DNA of 64,000 nucleotides, from contig CBDBEU010000004.1 in NCBI GenBank assembly GCA_965204565.1, positions 1 through 64,000 of the forward strand, written 5' to 3'. The stretch's first letter is position 1. Each line of letters begins with the position of its first letter. Source of the DNA: CBDBEU01 sp965204565 (GTDB taxonomy: Bacteria; Pseudomonadota; Alphaproteobacteria; Rhizobiales; TMED25). A program made the translations under genes and the position numbers. This document shows, one piece after another, positions 48,010-57,401 of this stretch. The notes below the pieces were generated by a model. That model did no database searches, was not told the DNA's origin, and was given only the letters and a program-made list of their open reading frames with translations.

Positions 48010-48232
48010 CGGTTCACATCCGCAATTGAAGCTGCCGCGTGACTATAACGGCCAGCGGGCGTTTCAGTAATTGATCTGCCTCTGGAACGCTTGATTTCCA
48101 TCAACGCGCCAATGCCCGTTATTGGTTGTTGTGCTGTGGCGTGCAATTGATCGAAACCATTGCAGTGCGCGCGCCGTGGCAGGTCCAATGAAAGCTGCCT
48201 CCGTGTACGCAAACGGTTCAGGAGTTCGCCAA

Positions 48233-49261
48233 ATGGCCAATCAATCCAAGCGTTTGCGCCTGACCTTGATAGGCTTGGCCATCGCAGCGCTGGCGGTAGG
48301 TGGCTGGTGGCTGGTGGCGCGCGGGCCGGCGGTTCAGGTGGCGGTTGCCGAAACCGGAGATGCAGCGCAGGTGGTCTATGCCACCGGCACTGTCGAGCCA
48401 TTGCGGTGGGCCAAGGTCACGGCGCTGCAGCGCAAGCGCATCATCGATATCTGCAAATGCGAAGGCCGGGCGGTCAAGAAAGGCGAGGTCGTCGCCCGCC
48501 TCGATGACGCCGAGGAGCGGGCGGTGCTGAGCGAGCTGGAAGCAAGGCTCGAGCGGCTTCGGGCCGATGCGGAGCGGACGGGCAAGCTGGTCGAGCGCAA
48601 TGCCATGTCTCGCATCTCGTATGAAGAAAAACTGACCGAAGTGCGCGAATTTGAAGCCCGGGTCGCCGCGCAGAAAGACCGGATCAGCGATCTGGAACTC
48701 AAATCGCCGGTCGACGGCATTGTCCTGCGCCGCGACGGTGAGGTCGGCGAGGTTGCCGGCACCGCCGTGAATGATGTGCTTTTATGGGTGGGGCAACCAA
48801 GGCCGCTCAGGGTCGTCGCCGAAGTAAATGAGGAGGACATCGGAAAAGTTGCTGAAGGCCAGAAAGCACTGCTGCGTCATGACGGGTTCGACGATGGTGC
48901 GCTTGAGGCCACGGTGCAGAGCCTGACGCCAAAGGGCGATCCCAAAACCAAGACTTTTCGCGCCTATCTTGCGCTGCCAAGCGATACGCCGCTGATGATC
49001 GGCATGAGCATCGAAGCCAATATCATTGTGCGTGAAGCATCCGGAGTGACGCTGGTTCCGGCCGATGCGATCGATGACGGCAAGATCCAGGTTGTCGAGG
49101 ATGGACGGGCGATACACCGCGCGATCGACATTGGCATTCGCGGTAGCCGCATGGTCGAAATCCGCTCCGGCGTCGGTGCAGGCGAGGAAGTACTTTCTCC
49201 CTGGCGTGGTGATCTGAAGGATGGCGCGCGGATACGCCTCGCGCCTGTCGCGCAACAATGA
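48233..49261 (+). CDS. HlyD/MacA-family periplasmic adaptor protein
   Basis: A 342-residue membrane-fusion protein. An N-terminal membrane anchor (LTLIGLAIAALAVGGWWLVA) is followed by a barrel-sandwich half-motif (GTVEPLRWAKVTALQRKRII), a helical hairpin (about residues 90-165), the return lipoyl half (LKSPVDGIVLRRDGEVGEVA) and a beta-barrel domain. ATG 48233 with CAGGAG upstream is chosen; the open frame begins earlier. It overlaps the permease start (ATGA). It would link the ABC exporter to an outer-membrane partner; no TolC-like gene is nearby. Confidence 0.88.
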   Translation: MANQSKRLRLTLIGLAIAALAVGGWWLVARGPAVQVAVAETGDAAQVVYATGTVEPLRWAKVTALQRKRIIDICKCEGRAVKKGEVVARLDDAEERAVLSELEARLERLRADAERTGKLVERNAMSRISYEEKLTEVREFEARVAAQKDRISDLELKSPVDGIVLRRDGEVGEVAGTAVNDVLLWVGQPRPLRVVAEVNEEDIGKVAEGQKALLRHDGFDDGALEATVQSLTPKGDPKTKTFRAYLALPSDTPLMIGMSIEANIIVREASGVTLVPADAIDDGKIQVVEDGRAIHRAIDIGIRGSRMVEIRSGVGAGEEVLSPWRGDLKDGARIRLAPVAQQ

Positions 49262-50493
49262 GGCTTTCTGTCGACATCGCCTTTACCCACGTGCTCTCAC
49301 GCATGCGCCAGACCCTGGTCGGCATGATGGGGGTTGCCATGGGGGTCGGCTTTTCGGTGATGATGGCAGGGCTGATGGAGGGATCGCAGCGGGATTTCGT
49401 CGCTCAACTTGTCGACAGCCTGCCGCATATCACGATCAATGACGAGCGCCGCAGCGCACCGCGCCAGCCTGCCGCGGACGCCTATCAGGCGGTTGAGTTT
49501 CTCGGGCTCAGAACGCCGGTGACAAGACCCGGCATCAAGAGCCCCTACGCTATTCTGGCAACGCTTGAATCGTGGCTTGATGGTTCGGTCGCACCGTCTG
49601 TGCAATCGCGCGCGGTGATCCGCTATGCCGGGCGCGATACGGCTGCCAATGTCACTGGTATCGATCCCGGACGCGAGGCGAGCGTTTCCAAATTGGCAAT
49701 CCAGATCCGCCAGGGCTCGCTTGACGATCTGTACACCTCATCCAACGCGATCATCCTTGGTGACAGGCTGGCGGCCAAGATTGGCGCACGGGTGGGAAAC
49801 ACCATCGCACTGGTATCGGGCACCGGCGAGATCCTGTCCTGCACGGTGGTGGCGCTGCACCATTCAGGCGTCAGCATCACCGATGAGTCACAAGCCTACA
49901 CACTGGTGAAGACCTCACAGATCCTCGCCGGGCAAACCGGCCTGGTGAATGCCATCCGCATCAGGGTCAACGACATTCTGAGCGCTCGCGAGGTTGCCGC
50001 CCGCATCGAGGCGCAGACCGGCTACAAGACCGTCTCCTGGCAGGAGGCCAATGAAGATCTCCTGTCGGCCTTCCAGATCCGCAATTTCATCATGTATGCG
50101 GTGGTCGGCGCCATATTGCTGGTCGCCTCTTTCGGCATCTACAATATCATCTCGACCATCACCCACGAAAAGACCCGCGACATCGCGATTCTGAAATCGC
50201 TCGGCTTCACCGAAAGCCTTGTGCGCCGCATATTCCTGCTCGAGGCGATGGTGATCGGGCTTGCCGGAACCGTGCTCGGTTGGGGTCTCGGTTTTTTGCT
50301 ATGCCAGCTCCTTGGCTCGATCGAGTTCAAAAGCCCGTTCGTGGACGCAACGCATCTGCCGATCTACTACACGCCGGTCCACTATCTGCTGGCGGGCGCA
50401 GTGGCGCTGTCTGCAGCCGCCATTGCCGGCTATCTGCCGGCGCGCAAGGCCGCCAGCGTGCATCCGGTCGAGATCATTCGCGGGGCTGCATGA
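49258..50493 (+). CDS. MacB/FtsX-type ABC transporter permease
   Basis: A 411-residue permease. A first membrane segment (QTLVGMMGVAMGVGFSVMMA) is followed by a large periplasmic MacB_PCD-like domain (about residues 45-265), then three membrane segments including the FtsX domain (VGAILLVASFGIYNIISTIT, EKTRDIAILKSLGFTESLV, GYLPARKAASVHPVEIIRG). It belongs to mechanotransmission-type exporters of the LolCE/MacB kind. It overlaps the adaptor and the ATPase genes by four bases each. Confidence 0.9.
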   Translation: MRLSVDIAFTHVLSRMRQTLVGMMGVAMGVGFSVMMAGLMEGSQRDFVAQLVDSLPHITINDERRSAPRQPAADAYQAVEFLGLRTPVTRPGIKSPYAILATLESWLDGSVAPSVQSRAVIRYAGRDTAANVTGIDPGREASVSKLAIQIRQGSLDDLYTSSNAIILGDRLAAKIGARVGNTIALVSGTGEILSCTVVALHHSGVSITDESQAYTLVKTSQILAGQTGLVNAIRIRVNDILSAREVAARIEAQTGYKTVSWQEANEDLLSAFQIRNFIMYAVVGAILLVASFGIYNIISTITHEKTRDIAILKSLGFTESLVRRIFLLEAMVIGLAGTVLGWGLGFLLCQLLGSIEFKSPFVDATHLPIYYTPVHYLLAGAVALSAAAIAGYLPARKAASVHPVEIIRGAA

Positions 50494-51218
50494 TGAGCGG
50501 TGGGAACTACGAAACCGCATTGATCGAAATGCGTAAAGTGACAAGGATGATCGGTGACGGGGTGGTCACGACCCTGGTGCGAGACATCGAGCTTTCAATC
50601 AATTCGGGCGAATTCGTCGCCATCACCGGCCCGTCCGGATCGGGCAAGAGTTCGCTCTTGTACCTGCTGGGTCTGCTCGATGTGCCGACATCAGGCGAGG
50701 TTCTGGTGAAGGGCGCGCAAGCCAATCAGCTGGATGAGGAGGAGCGCGCCCATCTGCGCCTGTCGCAGCTCGGCTTTGTGTTTCAATTCCACTTTCTGCT
50801 GCCGGAATTCACTGCGCTTGCCAATGTGACCTTGCCGATGCGGGCGCTGGCGCGGCTCAGCGACAAGGAAATGCGCGAGCGGGCGCTCGGGCTTCTGGCC
50901 TCGCTCGGCCTTGAGGAACATGCGCACAAGTTGCCGGGCCGGCTTTCAGGCGGCGAGCGCCAGCGTGTCGCCATTGCAAGGGCGCTGTCAAATGAGCCTT
51001 TCGTCATTCTTGCCGACGAACCGACCGGCAATCTCGATACCCATTCCGGCGAACGGGTATTGTCGATCTTCCGCACGCTGGTCGACGACACCGGCAGGGC
51101 GGTGGTGATGGTGACGCACGATCTCGATCTTGCAGCCAGAACCGACCGCCAGATCCGCCTGGCCGATGGTGAGATCTCCAGCTACGGTGGCCGGCAGGTC
51201 GAGCGCAGCGCATCATGA
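50490..51218 (+). CDS. ABC transporter ATPase, LolD/MacB type
   Basis: A 242-residue ATPase. Walker A GPSGSGKSS, Q-loop in FVFQFHFLLPEFTA, signature LSGGERQRVAIARAL, Walker B VILADEPTGNLDTHSG and the H-loop MVTHDLDLA are all canonical. ATG 50490 overlaps the permease stop. A longer open frame beginning at 50280 is an out-of-context extension through the permease gene and is rejected. Completes the tripartite-type exporter; the substrate (lipoprotein, lipid, peptide or drug) is unknown. Confidence 0.92.
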   Translation: MMSGGNYETALIEMRKVTRMIGDGVVTTLVRDIELSINSGEFVAITGPSGSGKSSLLYLLGLLDVPTSGEVLVKGAQANQLDEEERAHLRLSQLGFVFQFHFLLPEFTALANVTLPMRALARLSDKEMRERALGLLASLGLEEHAHKLPGRLSGGERQRVAIARALSNEPFVILADEPTGNLDTHSGERVLSIFRTLVDDTGRAVVMVTHDLDLAARTDRQIRLADGEISSYGGRQVERSAS

Positions 51219-51270
51219 AGCGGCTAGGAAAGCGGATAATTTCACTGCCGGTCGCTACGGAATTACCCGG

Positions 51271-52440
51271 TTCATATATATACCCGGCGTCCTTGAGAAC
51301 CTGAATCTGTTGTCTTGACCTTCGGGTTTGGAACGATTCAGGTGTGTTTATGATACGTCCCGACTTCCTCTGCGTGGCAGAGTGCCGCGAATTTGAGGTC
51401 TGCGTGCGCCGTCAGCGCGAGGACCACGGCATTGCGTGGCGAGCGAATGCAATCCTGCTTCTGGATGACGGGAAATCCTGCCGGATGATCGCAGAGTTTC
51501 TTTACCCGGACGACGACACCATTCGGGGCCGGTACAAGACCTGCCGTGAAAGCGGCCGGGAAGCGCTTGCCGTCGATGGCTGGAAAAATGGCCAATCTCG
51601 CATGCCCCCTGATCAGAAAGCGGCGCCATGCGACCGGCTTGACGGGCGCTTCTGCCGGTCAACGGTTGAGATCAGAGTCCACATCCCGGCTGAATTCGGT
51701 CTGGAGTATTACCGTTCCGGCTACCTCGAACTTCTGTCCCGACCGGGGTTCGGGTACCGCAAGCCCAGGGCCCTGCCACGCGTTGTCTCGGCTGAAAAAC
51801 AGGCCGCGTTCATTGCGCTCTATGAGAAGCTGCTGCGGGAACTGTCCGCTGACGAGGCCGTCTGCTTCGCTGATGCCGTGCATCCGGAATACCGGTCCAG
51901 GCCTGTCTTTGTGGGTGAAGGCGGGATCGAACCCCGCGGTGCTCGGCACGGCAGGGCGTGGACGCGTCAACATTCATGGGGCGCTCAATCTCGAGACCTT
52001 CGATGCGCCCTTTGTCGAACCAGCCACTGTCGATGGGACCGGTGCCGCGCAGCTTCTGGCCAGGATCGAAGACCGCAACCCCGACAAGCGCGTCATTCAT
52101 GTGCTCCGGGACAATGCGGCCTCTCACAAAGGCCCGGATGCCAGGGATTTTCCTGCAAGGCCCGACTGCAGAATCCACCTCATCCCGCTACCGCCATATT
52201 GTCCGCATCTCACCCCCATTGAGCGTCTCCGGGCTGTCCTGCACAAATACGTCACCCACAATCGCCACGACCCAACACGGAAGCAGTTCGCTGATGCCGT
52301 CCTGACATTCATGCGAAAAACCATCCCAAATGAGTGGAAGGCCTTCCGTGACCGGGTGTCAGGCAATTTCCGCGTCATGACCGTGAAAACGTACCCATAA
52401 AAACTTTCAGGTTTTGGGGTGAGTGGGGTATATGTATTGA
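51271..52440 (+). mobile_element. IS630-family insertion sequence, inactivated
   Basis: Imperfect terminal inverted repeats flank the transposase gene: TTCATATATATACCC at 51271-51285 against the complement of 52426-52440, 12 of 15 matching. IS630 elements duplicate a TA target. The element lies between the exporter operon and the repeat-protein gene. Confidence 0.65.
51350..52400 (+). pseudogene. IS630-type transposase with a frameshift
   Basis: The first frame reads from ATG 51350 (IRPDFLCVAECREFE) to the first catalytic aspartate region CFADAVHPEYRSRPVF at about 51915. The sense then continues in another frame (WVKAGSNPAVLGTAGRGRVN) with the second aspartate in LRDNAASHKG and the glutamate in TPIERLRAV, ending at 52400. 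Two bases appear to be missing (or one extra) near 51914. A few conserved residues also differ from the usual family form (DNAAYHKG, LNPIERLW), which supports decay rather than programmed frameshifting. Confidence 0.8.
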
Positions 52441-52497
52441 AATCCGAGCCAGGTTAAACATGGTTTTGACCCAGGGTTATGGAGAGGATAGCAGACC

Positions 52498-55400
52498 ATG
52501 CCGCAAAAAACCCAGGCCGCGTTCGACTTGGACGGTGACGGCAATATCGACCGGATTGAGTTCGACCTGGACGGTGACGGCACTATCGACCGGACGGCCC
52601 ATCTGAATGCGGACGGTCGCTGGGAGCGGGTGGAATACGATCTGGACGATGACGGCAATATCGACCGGATCGATCACCAGGCGTTTGCCGCGGACGGCAC
52701 CCGGAGCCTGACCCGGAGGGACTTCGACTCAGACGACGACGGCACCATCGACCGGACGGCCCACCTGAATGCGGACGGTCGCTGGGAGCGGGTGGAATAC
52801 GATCTGGACGATGACGGCAATATCAACCGGATCGATCACCACACATTTGCTGCGGACGGCACCCGGAGCCTGACCCGGAGGGACTTCGACTCAAACGACG
52901 ACGGCACCATCGACCGGAGCGAGGCCTACACTTACAACGCGAGTGGCAGTCTGACCCGGACCGATTTCGACGATGACGCGGACGGCACGCGCGACCGCAT
53001 CGCGTTCGACCTGGACGGTGACGGCAATATCGACCGGACGGCCCACCTGAACGCGGACGGTCGCTGGGAGCGGGTGGAAGAGGATGTGGACGATGACGGC
53101 AACATCGACCGGATCGATCACCAGGCGTTTGCCGCGGACGGCACCCGGAGCTTGACCCGGAGGGACTTCGACTCAGACGACGACGGCACCATCGACCGGA
53201 CGGCCCACCTGAATGCGGACGGTCGCTGGGAGCGGGTGGAATACGATCTGGACGATGACGGCAATATCAACCGGATCGATCACCACACATTTGCTGCGGA
53301 CGGCACCCGGAGCCTGACCCGGAGGGACTTCGACTCAAACGACGACGGCACCATCGACCGGAGCGAGGCCTACACTTACAACGCGAGTGGCAGTCTGACC
53401 CGGACCGATTTCGACGATGACGCGGACGGCACGCGCGACCGCATCGCGTTCGACTTGGACGGTGACGGCAATATCGACCGGACGGCCCACCTGAACGCGG
53501 ACGGTCGCTGGGAGCGGGTGGAAGAGGATGTGGACGATGACGGCAACATCGACCGGAGTGAGGCCTACACTTACAACGCGACCGGCAGTCTGATCCGGAC
53601 CGATTTCGACGATGAGGCAGACGGCACGCGCGACCGCATCGCGTTTGACCTGGACGGTGACGGCAATGTCGACCGGACGGCCCACCTGAATGCGGACGGT
53701 CGCTGGGAGCGGGTGGAATACGACCTGGACGATGACGGCAATATCAACCGGATCGATCACCGCGCGTTTGCCGCGGACGGCACCCGGAGCCTGACCCGGA
53801 GGGACTTCGACTCAGACGACGACGGCACCATCGACCGGAGCGAGGCCTACACTTACAATGCGAGTGGCACCCGGACCCGAACCGATTTCGACGATGACGC
53901 GGACGGCACGACCGACCGCATCGCGTTCGACCTGGACGGTGACGGCACCATCGACCGGATCGAGCACTACGCGCGCGATGCGAATGGCAGGGTGATCCGG
54001 ACCGATTTCGACGACGACGCCGATGGGAACGCCAATTTCATCACGAAGTACACGTATGACGAGAATGGCAATGTCCTGTCGGCATCGATAGACTCCGACC
54101 TCGACGACGACGGGATCGCTGATCGCACCATCTCGTTCACATATGACGCGAATGGCAATCTCCTGACGCGAACGGACGCCCGCGACGACGACGACGATGG
54201 GACCGTTGATCGCATCCGGTGGCAGATGGCTGACGCGAATGGCAATCTCCAGACGCAAAGGGACGACTACGACGCCGATGGGATCGTTGATCGCACCATC
54301 TCGTTAACGTATGACGAGAATGGGGAAAATCTCATGGCGCAATTTGAAATCTACGACGACGACGACGATGGGACCGTTGATCGCACCGTCTCGGTCACGT
54401 ATGATGCGAATGAAAATGTCCTGTCGGCATCGACAGACACCGACGCCGATGGGGACCCCGATCACATCGTGTGGTTCACATATGACGCGAATGACAATCT
54501 CCTGACGGCATCGTCAGACACCGACGGCGATGGGATCGTTGATAGCACCATCTCGTACACCTATGACGCGAATGACAATCTCCTAACGCAAATGAACGAC
54601 AACGACGCCGATGGGACCGTTGATTTCACCATCTCGAACACGTATGGCGTGAATGGCAATGTCCTGACGCGAACGGAAATTAACGACACCGATGACGACG
54701 GGATCGCTGATCGAATCAACTCGTACACGTATGACGCGAACGGCAATGTCCTGACGCGAACGAATACAGCCGACGATCTCACCATCTCGTACACGTATGA
54801 CGCGAATGACAATCTCTTGATGTGGTCGCTGGACAACGACACCGATGGGAACGCCGAAAGAACCACCTCGTACACATATGACGAGAATGGCAATCGCTTG
54901 ACGCGAACGGACACCCGCGACGACGACGACGATGGGAACGCCAATTTCATCACGAAGTACACATATGACGAGAATGGAAATCGCTTGACGCGAACGGACA
55001 CCACAGACGCCAACGACGATGGGACCGCCGATCGCATCGTGACAGGGACCTACCTTGCTGGCTCTACTAACGTATTTGCTCTGGCGGAACTAGATAGCGA
55101 CGCGGACGGCCTTACTGACCGGGCCGAGTTCAACGACGACGCGCGCGCTGGCCCCGAGCGGGTCGAGACCTACAGCTATGACGCGAACGACAACCGGGTC
55201 CGGACCGAGTTCAACGACGACGCACGCGGTGGCCCCGAGCGGGTCGAGACCTACAGCTATGACGCGAACGGCAACCTGATCCGGACCGCGTTCGATGACG
55301 ACAATGACCGCACAACCGACCGGAAAGAGGACTACACGTATGATGAGAACGGCAACCTGGTCCGGACCGATTTCGATAACAACAATGACGGCAACATTGA

Positions 55401-55914
55401 CCGGATCGCGTTCGACAACGACGGGGACGGCACTATCGAGCGGGTCCAACACCTAAACGCCGATGGCCGTCCGGTAAAGCAGGAACTGGACACTTTGGAT
55501 GACGGCACTTTTGATCGGGTCGATTACACTTGGTATCCGGATGGCGGTGCTGACAGATACCGTGAGGATCGAGACACCGACGGGGATGGCGATCTGGACC
55601 AGGTTCAGTATGAAGGCGACTTTGATTACAGCGAGGATTTTCCGAACCATTCCGGGCTTGAGACGGTCCTGCTGAGCGGGTCCGGCTCCACTGAACTGAC
55701 CATCCCGGACGAGTTTGTCTTTGCGGGCAATGGCGATTCGGCGACGCCGGTTCGGATCGAGGGCGGAAATACGGACACGCTGCGCTTCGACATGGACGAC
55801 TTCACGGAAGGGGACCGGACCGTCATCGAAGGAGACTCCTACCGGAGTTTCGCGGCTGACGATGGAACCTGGTCATTCACGGTCGATGCGGATGTCCAGC
55901 TGTTCGATATCTGA
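52498..55914 (+). CDS. Giant Asp/Gly-rich tandem-repeat protein (DxDxDG calcium-binding-like repeats)
   Basis: A 1138-residue, very acidic protein built from dozens of short repeats with the form (D/N)xDxDGxxDR. These resemble EF-hand-like or thrombospondin type-3 calcium loops. Residues 1 to about 510 are long units with ADGRWERVEYDLDDDGNIDR, AADGTRSLTRRDFDSDDDG and TYNASGSLTRTDFDDDADG blocks. Residues about 510-860 use YTYDANGNLLTRTD-type units like RHS/YD repeats. About 860-1050 is mixed. A non-repeat C-terminal domain (about 1050-1138; ELTIPDEFVFAGN, TLRFDMDDFTEGDRTVIEGD, VQLFDI) ends it. No signal peptide or membrane segment, so export, if any, might be by a C-terminal (type I) signal. 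ATG 52498 follows GAGAGG. No secretion genes adjoin it. Confidence 0.75.
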   Translation: MPQKTQAAFDLDGDGNIDRIEFDLDGDGTIDRTAHLNADGRWERVEYDLDDDGNIDRIDHQAFAADGTRSLTRRDFDSDDDGTIDRTAHLNADGRWERVEYDLDDDGNINRIDHHTFAADGTRSLTRRDFDSNDDGTIDRSEAYTYNASGSLTRTDFDDDADGTRDRIAFDLDGDGNIDRTAHLNADGRWERVEEDVDDDGNIDRIDHQAFAADGTRSLTRRDFDSDDDGTIDRTAHLNADGRWERVEYDLDDDGNINRIDHHTFAADGTRSLTRRDFDSNDDGTIDRSEAYTYNASGSLTRTDFDDDADGTRDRIAFDLDGDGNIDRTAHLNADGRWERVEEDVDDDGNIDRSEAYTYNATGSLIRTDFDDEADGTRDRIAFDLDGDGNVDRTAHLNADGRWERVEYDLDDDGNINRIDHRAFAADGTRSLTRRDFDSDDDGTIDRSEAYTYNASGTRTRTDFDDDADGTTDRIAFDLDGDGTIDRIEHYARDANGRVIRTDFDDDADGNANFITKYTYDENGNVLSASIDSDLDDDGIADRTISFTYDANGNLLTRTDARDDDDDGTVDRIRWQMADANGNLQTQRDDYDADGIVDRTISLTYDENGENLMAQFEIYDDDDDGTVDRTVSVTYDANENVLSASTDTDADGDPDHIVWFTYDANDNLLTASSDTDGDGIVDSTISYTYDANDNLLTQMNDNDADGTVDFTISNTYGVNGNVLTRTEINDTDDDGIADRINSYTYDANGNVLTRTNTADDLTISYTYDANDNLLMWSLDNDTDGNAERTTSYTYDENGNRLTRTDTRDDDDDGNANFITKYTYDENGNRLTRTDTTDANDDGTADRIVTGTYLAGSTNVFALAELDSDADGLTDRAEFNDDARAGPERVETYSYDANDNRVRTEFNDDARGGPERVETYSYDANGNLIRTAFDDDNDRTTDRKEDYTYDENGNLVRTDFDNNNDGNIDRIAFDNDGDGTIERVQHLNADGRPVKQELDTLDDGTFDRVDYTWYPDGGADRYREDRDTDGDGDLDQVQYEGDFDYSEDFPNHSGLETVLLSGSGSTELTIPDEFVFAGNGDSATPVRIEGGNTDTLRFDMDDFTEGDRTVIEGDSYRSFAADDGTWSFTVDADVQLFDI
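52666..53553 (+). repeat. Near-perfect 444-bp tandem duplication inside the repeat-protein gene
   Basis: The segment at about 52666-53109 recurs at about 53110-53553 with an exact 444-base (148-codon) offset and only a few changes (for example C to T in GAGCCTGACC and CTGGAC to TTGGAC). The very low divergence indicates a recent unequal exchange. Confidence 0.85.
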
Positions 55915-55917
55915 CCC

Positions 55918-56511
55918 GGTGAGTCCCCGGGAGTCCATGAAGCGCGACAATGAGTGATCCCATAGCCGCGACCGGCGCGTCCGGGGGTGTGGTGTATCGG
56001 CACCCTCGCCCGGCGGGTCGTCCGGGCCGATCCTGAACTCACTTCGCTTCCGGCGCGGACAGGGATGGATGGCCGGCGCGGGGTGAAAATCCTCGGCGCC
56101 CGGGTTTGTTTGCCGAAGCCGCGGTCCGGACAATGGCCAAAAAACACCGTGCGTGGCGGGCGCTGTGCCGAGCCCCGTGGTTGACGACCCCTGTGGTGCA
56201 AGGCAAAGCGCCCGCGCGCCTGAATGGCGAAACGCCGGGCCGGAAAGGCCTTCGGCGGGGATTGGCTTGCATGCCTTTCCCGCTGTCATCTTCCGGCTTG
56301 AGAGCCTTCCTCCGGCTTGATCGGAGGGGGCGATCCAGTACCCCCCCCGATGGGAGTGAGAAGACGCAAGCGTTGGTGGTTACTGGATGCCCCGTAAGTG
56401 TCTGTTGCGGCCCGCTCACCGAATCGCGTGGGCTCACTGGCACTCGCCCCTGGCAAAGGTCCACCGGACCTTTTGTCTCACGCTTTACGGTGCCCCGTGG
56501 CTCACACCCAG
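55918..56511. other. Gene-free stretch between the repeat protein and the GGDEF remnant
   Basis: No convincing coding sequence. It contains an eight-base C-run at 56340-56347 beside CGGCTTGATCGGAGGGGGCG ATCCAG, which resembles the palindromic CCGGGCTTGACCCGGGGATCCAG-type intergenic repeats of alphaproteobacteria in degraded form. Short open frames here have no family sense. Confidence 0.35.
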
Positions 56512-57185
56512 TCGATGATCTCGCAGAGATAGACCACCAGCGCCAGCCGGCCAGCGGCAAAGGCAAGCCGTGCGCGTGCCCCGGATTGCCGGCAGCCGGT
56601 CTCCGGTCTGATGTCCATGGGTGTCGTTCAAACGACGTCACGATGCACAGGCATAGCTTTTCCTGCGTCTCATCGACCGTGGCGGTCTCGTGAGCAAGTG
56701 TCTCGTCGAAGCACTTGCGATTGCCGATGCCGGTCAGGGCGTCGGTCCGCGACTCGGTACGCATTTCTTCCAGCCGCTCATTGAGCGAATTGATCTGGTT
56801 TTCGGATTTGGCAAGCTTGTTTTCCAGCTCATAGCTGTTGCGCTCCATTTCGCGCGACGCCAGAGCCAGAGTTTCAATCACCGATTTGATATCCGCACCA
56901 ATCGCCGCATCATTGATGCGCGATGCCACCCCCCTCAAGTGAGTTGTCATACGTACCGCTGCTGCCCGCCGCGGCATGAACCACCGCCATTGTCTGTCTG
57001 ATTTCATCGGACAGCTTGCTGCTGATCTCCTCGACCGTTTCGGCCTGTCTGGTGGGAGACAGGAATTCGTCATAGACCCGCCTTGCCACCGTTTCACTGA
57101 GCGGTTCGTCGCGCTCAAGCAACTTGCCGACGGTGCCGACAAGCTCCTGGTTTTCACCGGAAACATAATTGAAACAGGAGTTCAT
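56512..57185 (-). pseudogene. Diguanylate cyclase (GGDEF domain), decayed
   Basis: The minus strand starts MNSCFNYVSGENQELVGTVG and runs through a helical sensor part. It shifts frame near 56935 into ASRINDAAIGADIKSVIETL, a coiled-coil (ELENKLAKSENQINSLNERL), and SRTDALTGIGNRKCFDETL, the start of a GGDEF domain. Further shifts near 56640 and 56570 leave NDTHGHQTGD and ALVVYLCEI recognisable, but the GG(D/E)EF signature itself is lost. The gene cannot make c-di-GMP. Confidence 0.75.
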
Positions 57186-57320
57186 AATTCCGAGGCGAGG
57201 CAGGAATCTGCTGTGCCCTGGAAAGTTCGATCGCTTTCAAACCGTAATTAAGCGAGCGATCAATATCGACTTCACTACTCACACCCACCCGCTAAAACGC
57301 AACAATCAATCGGGGAATTG

Positions 57321-57345
57321 CCTGCCAGAACAACCTGATGGCAGG
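57321..57345 (-). terminator. Possible terminator downstream of the RhlE-like gene
   Basis: CCTGCCA (57321-57327) and TGGCAGG (57339-57345) form a 7-bp stem; no T-run follows. The rest of 57186-57401 shows no gene. Confidence 0.25.
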
Positions 57346-57401
57346 TACAAACAGCCTGATTTTAGGCCGATGGCATTACTGGGATATAAACGCGTGTGAT
57401 G

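Noticed and set aside
51344..52400. Programmed ribosomal frameshifting in the IS630 transposase
   Set aside because: No convincing slippery sequence at the shift point, and conserved residues elsewhere are also altered, which fits decay.
53335..54258. Minus-strand open frames (141 and 148 codons) inside the repeat gene
   Set aside because: They recur as copies of the same antisense sequence and arise from the codon pattern of the Asp/Gly repeats.
52498..55600. CRISPR array or non-coding satellite
   Set aside because: The repeats keep one reading frame over 3.4 kb, vary by whole codons, and have no spacer structure.
55939..56693. Protein-coding gene with MPFPLSSSGLRAF-type sequence near 56270
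   Set aside because: Such sequences are common translation artefacts of degraded intergenic palindromic repeats; there is no ribosome-binding site or family support.
57186..57401. tRNA or small RNA gene in this gap
   Set aside because: No cloverleaf or conserved T-loop sequence could be formed; only a weak 7-bp hairpin is present.
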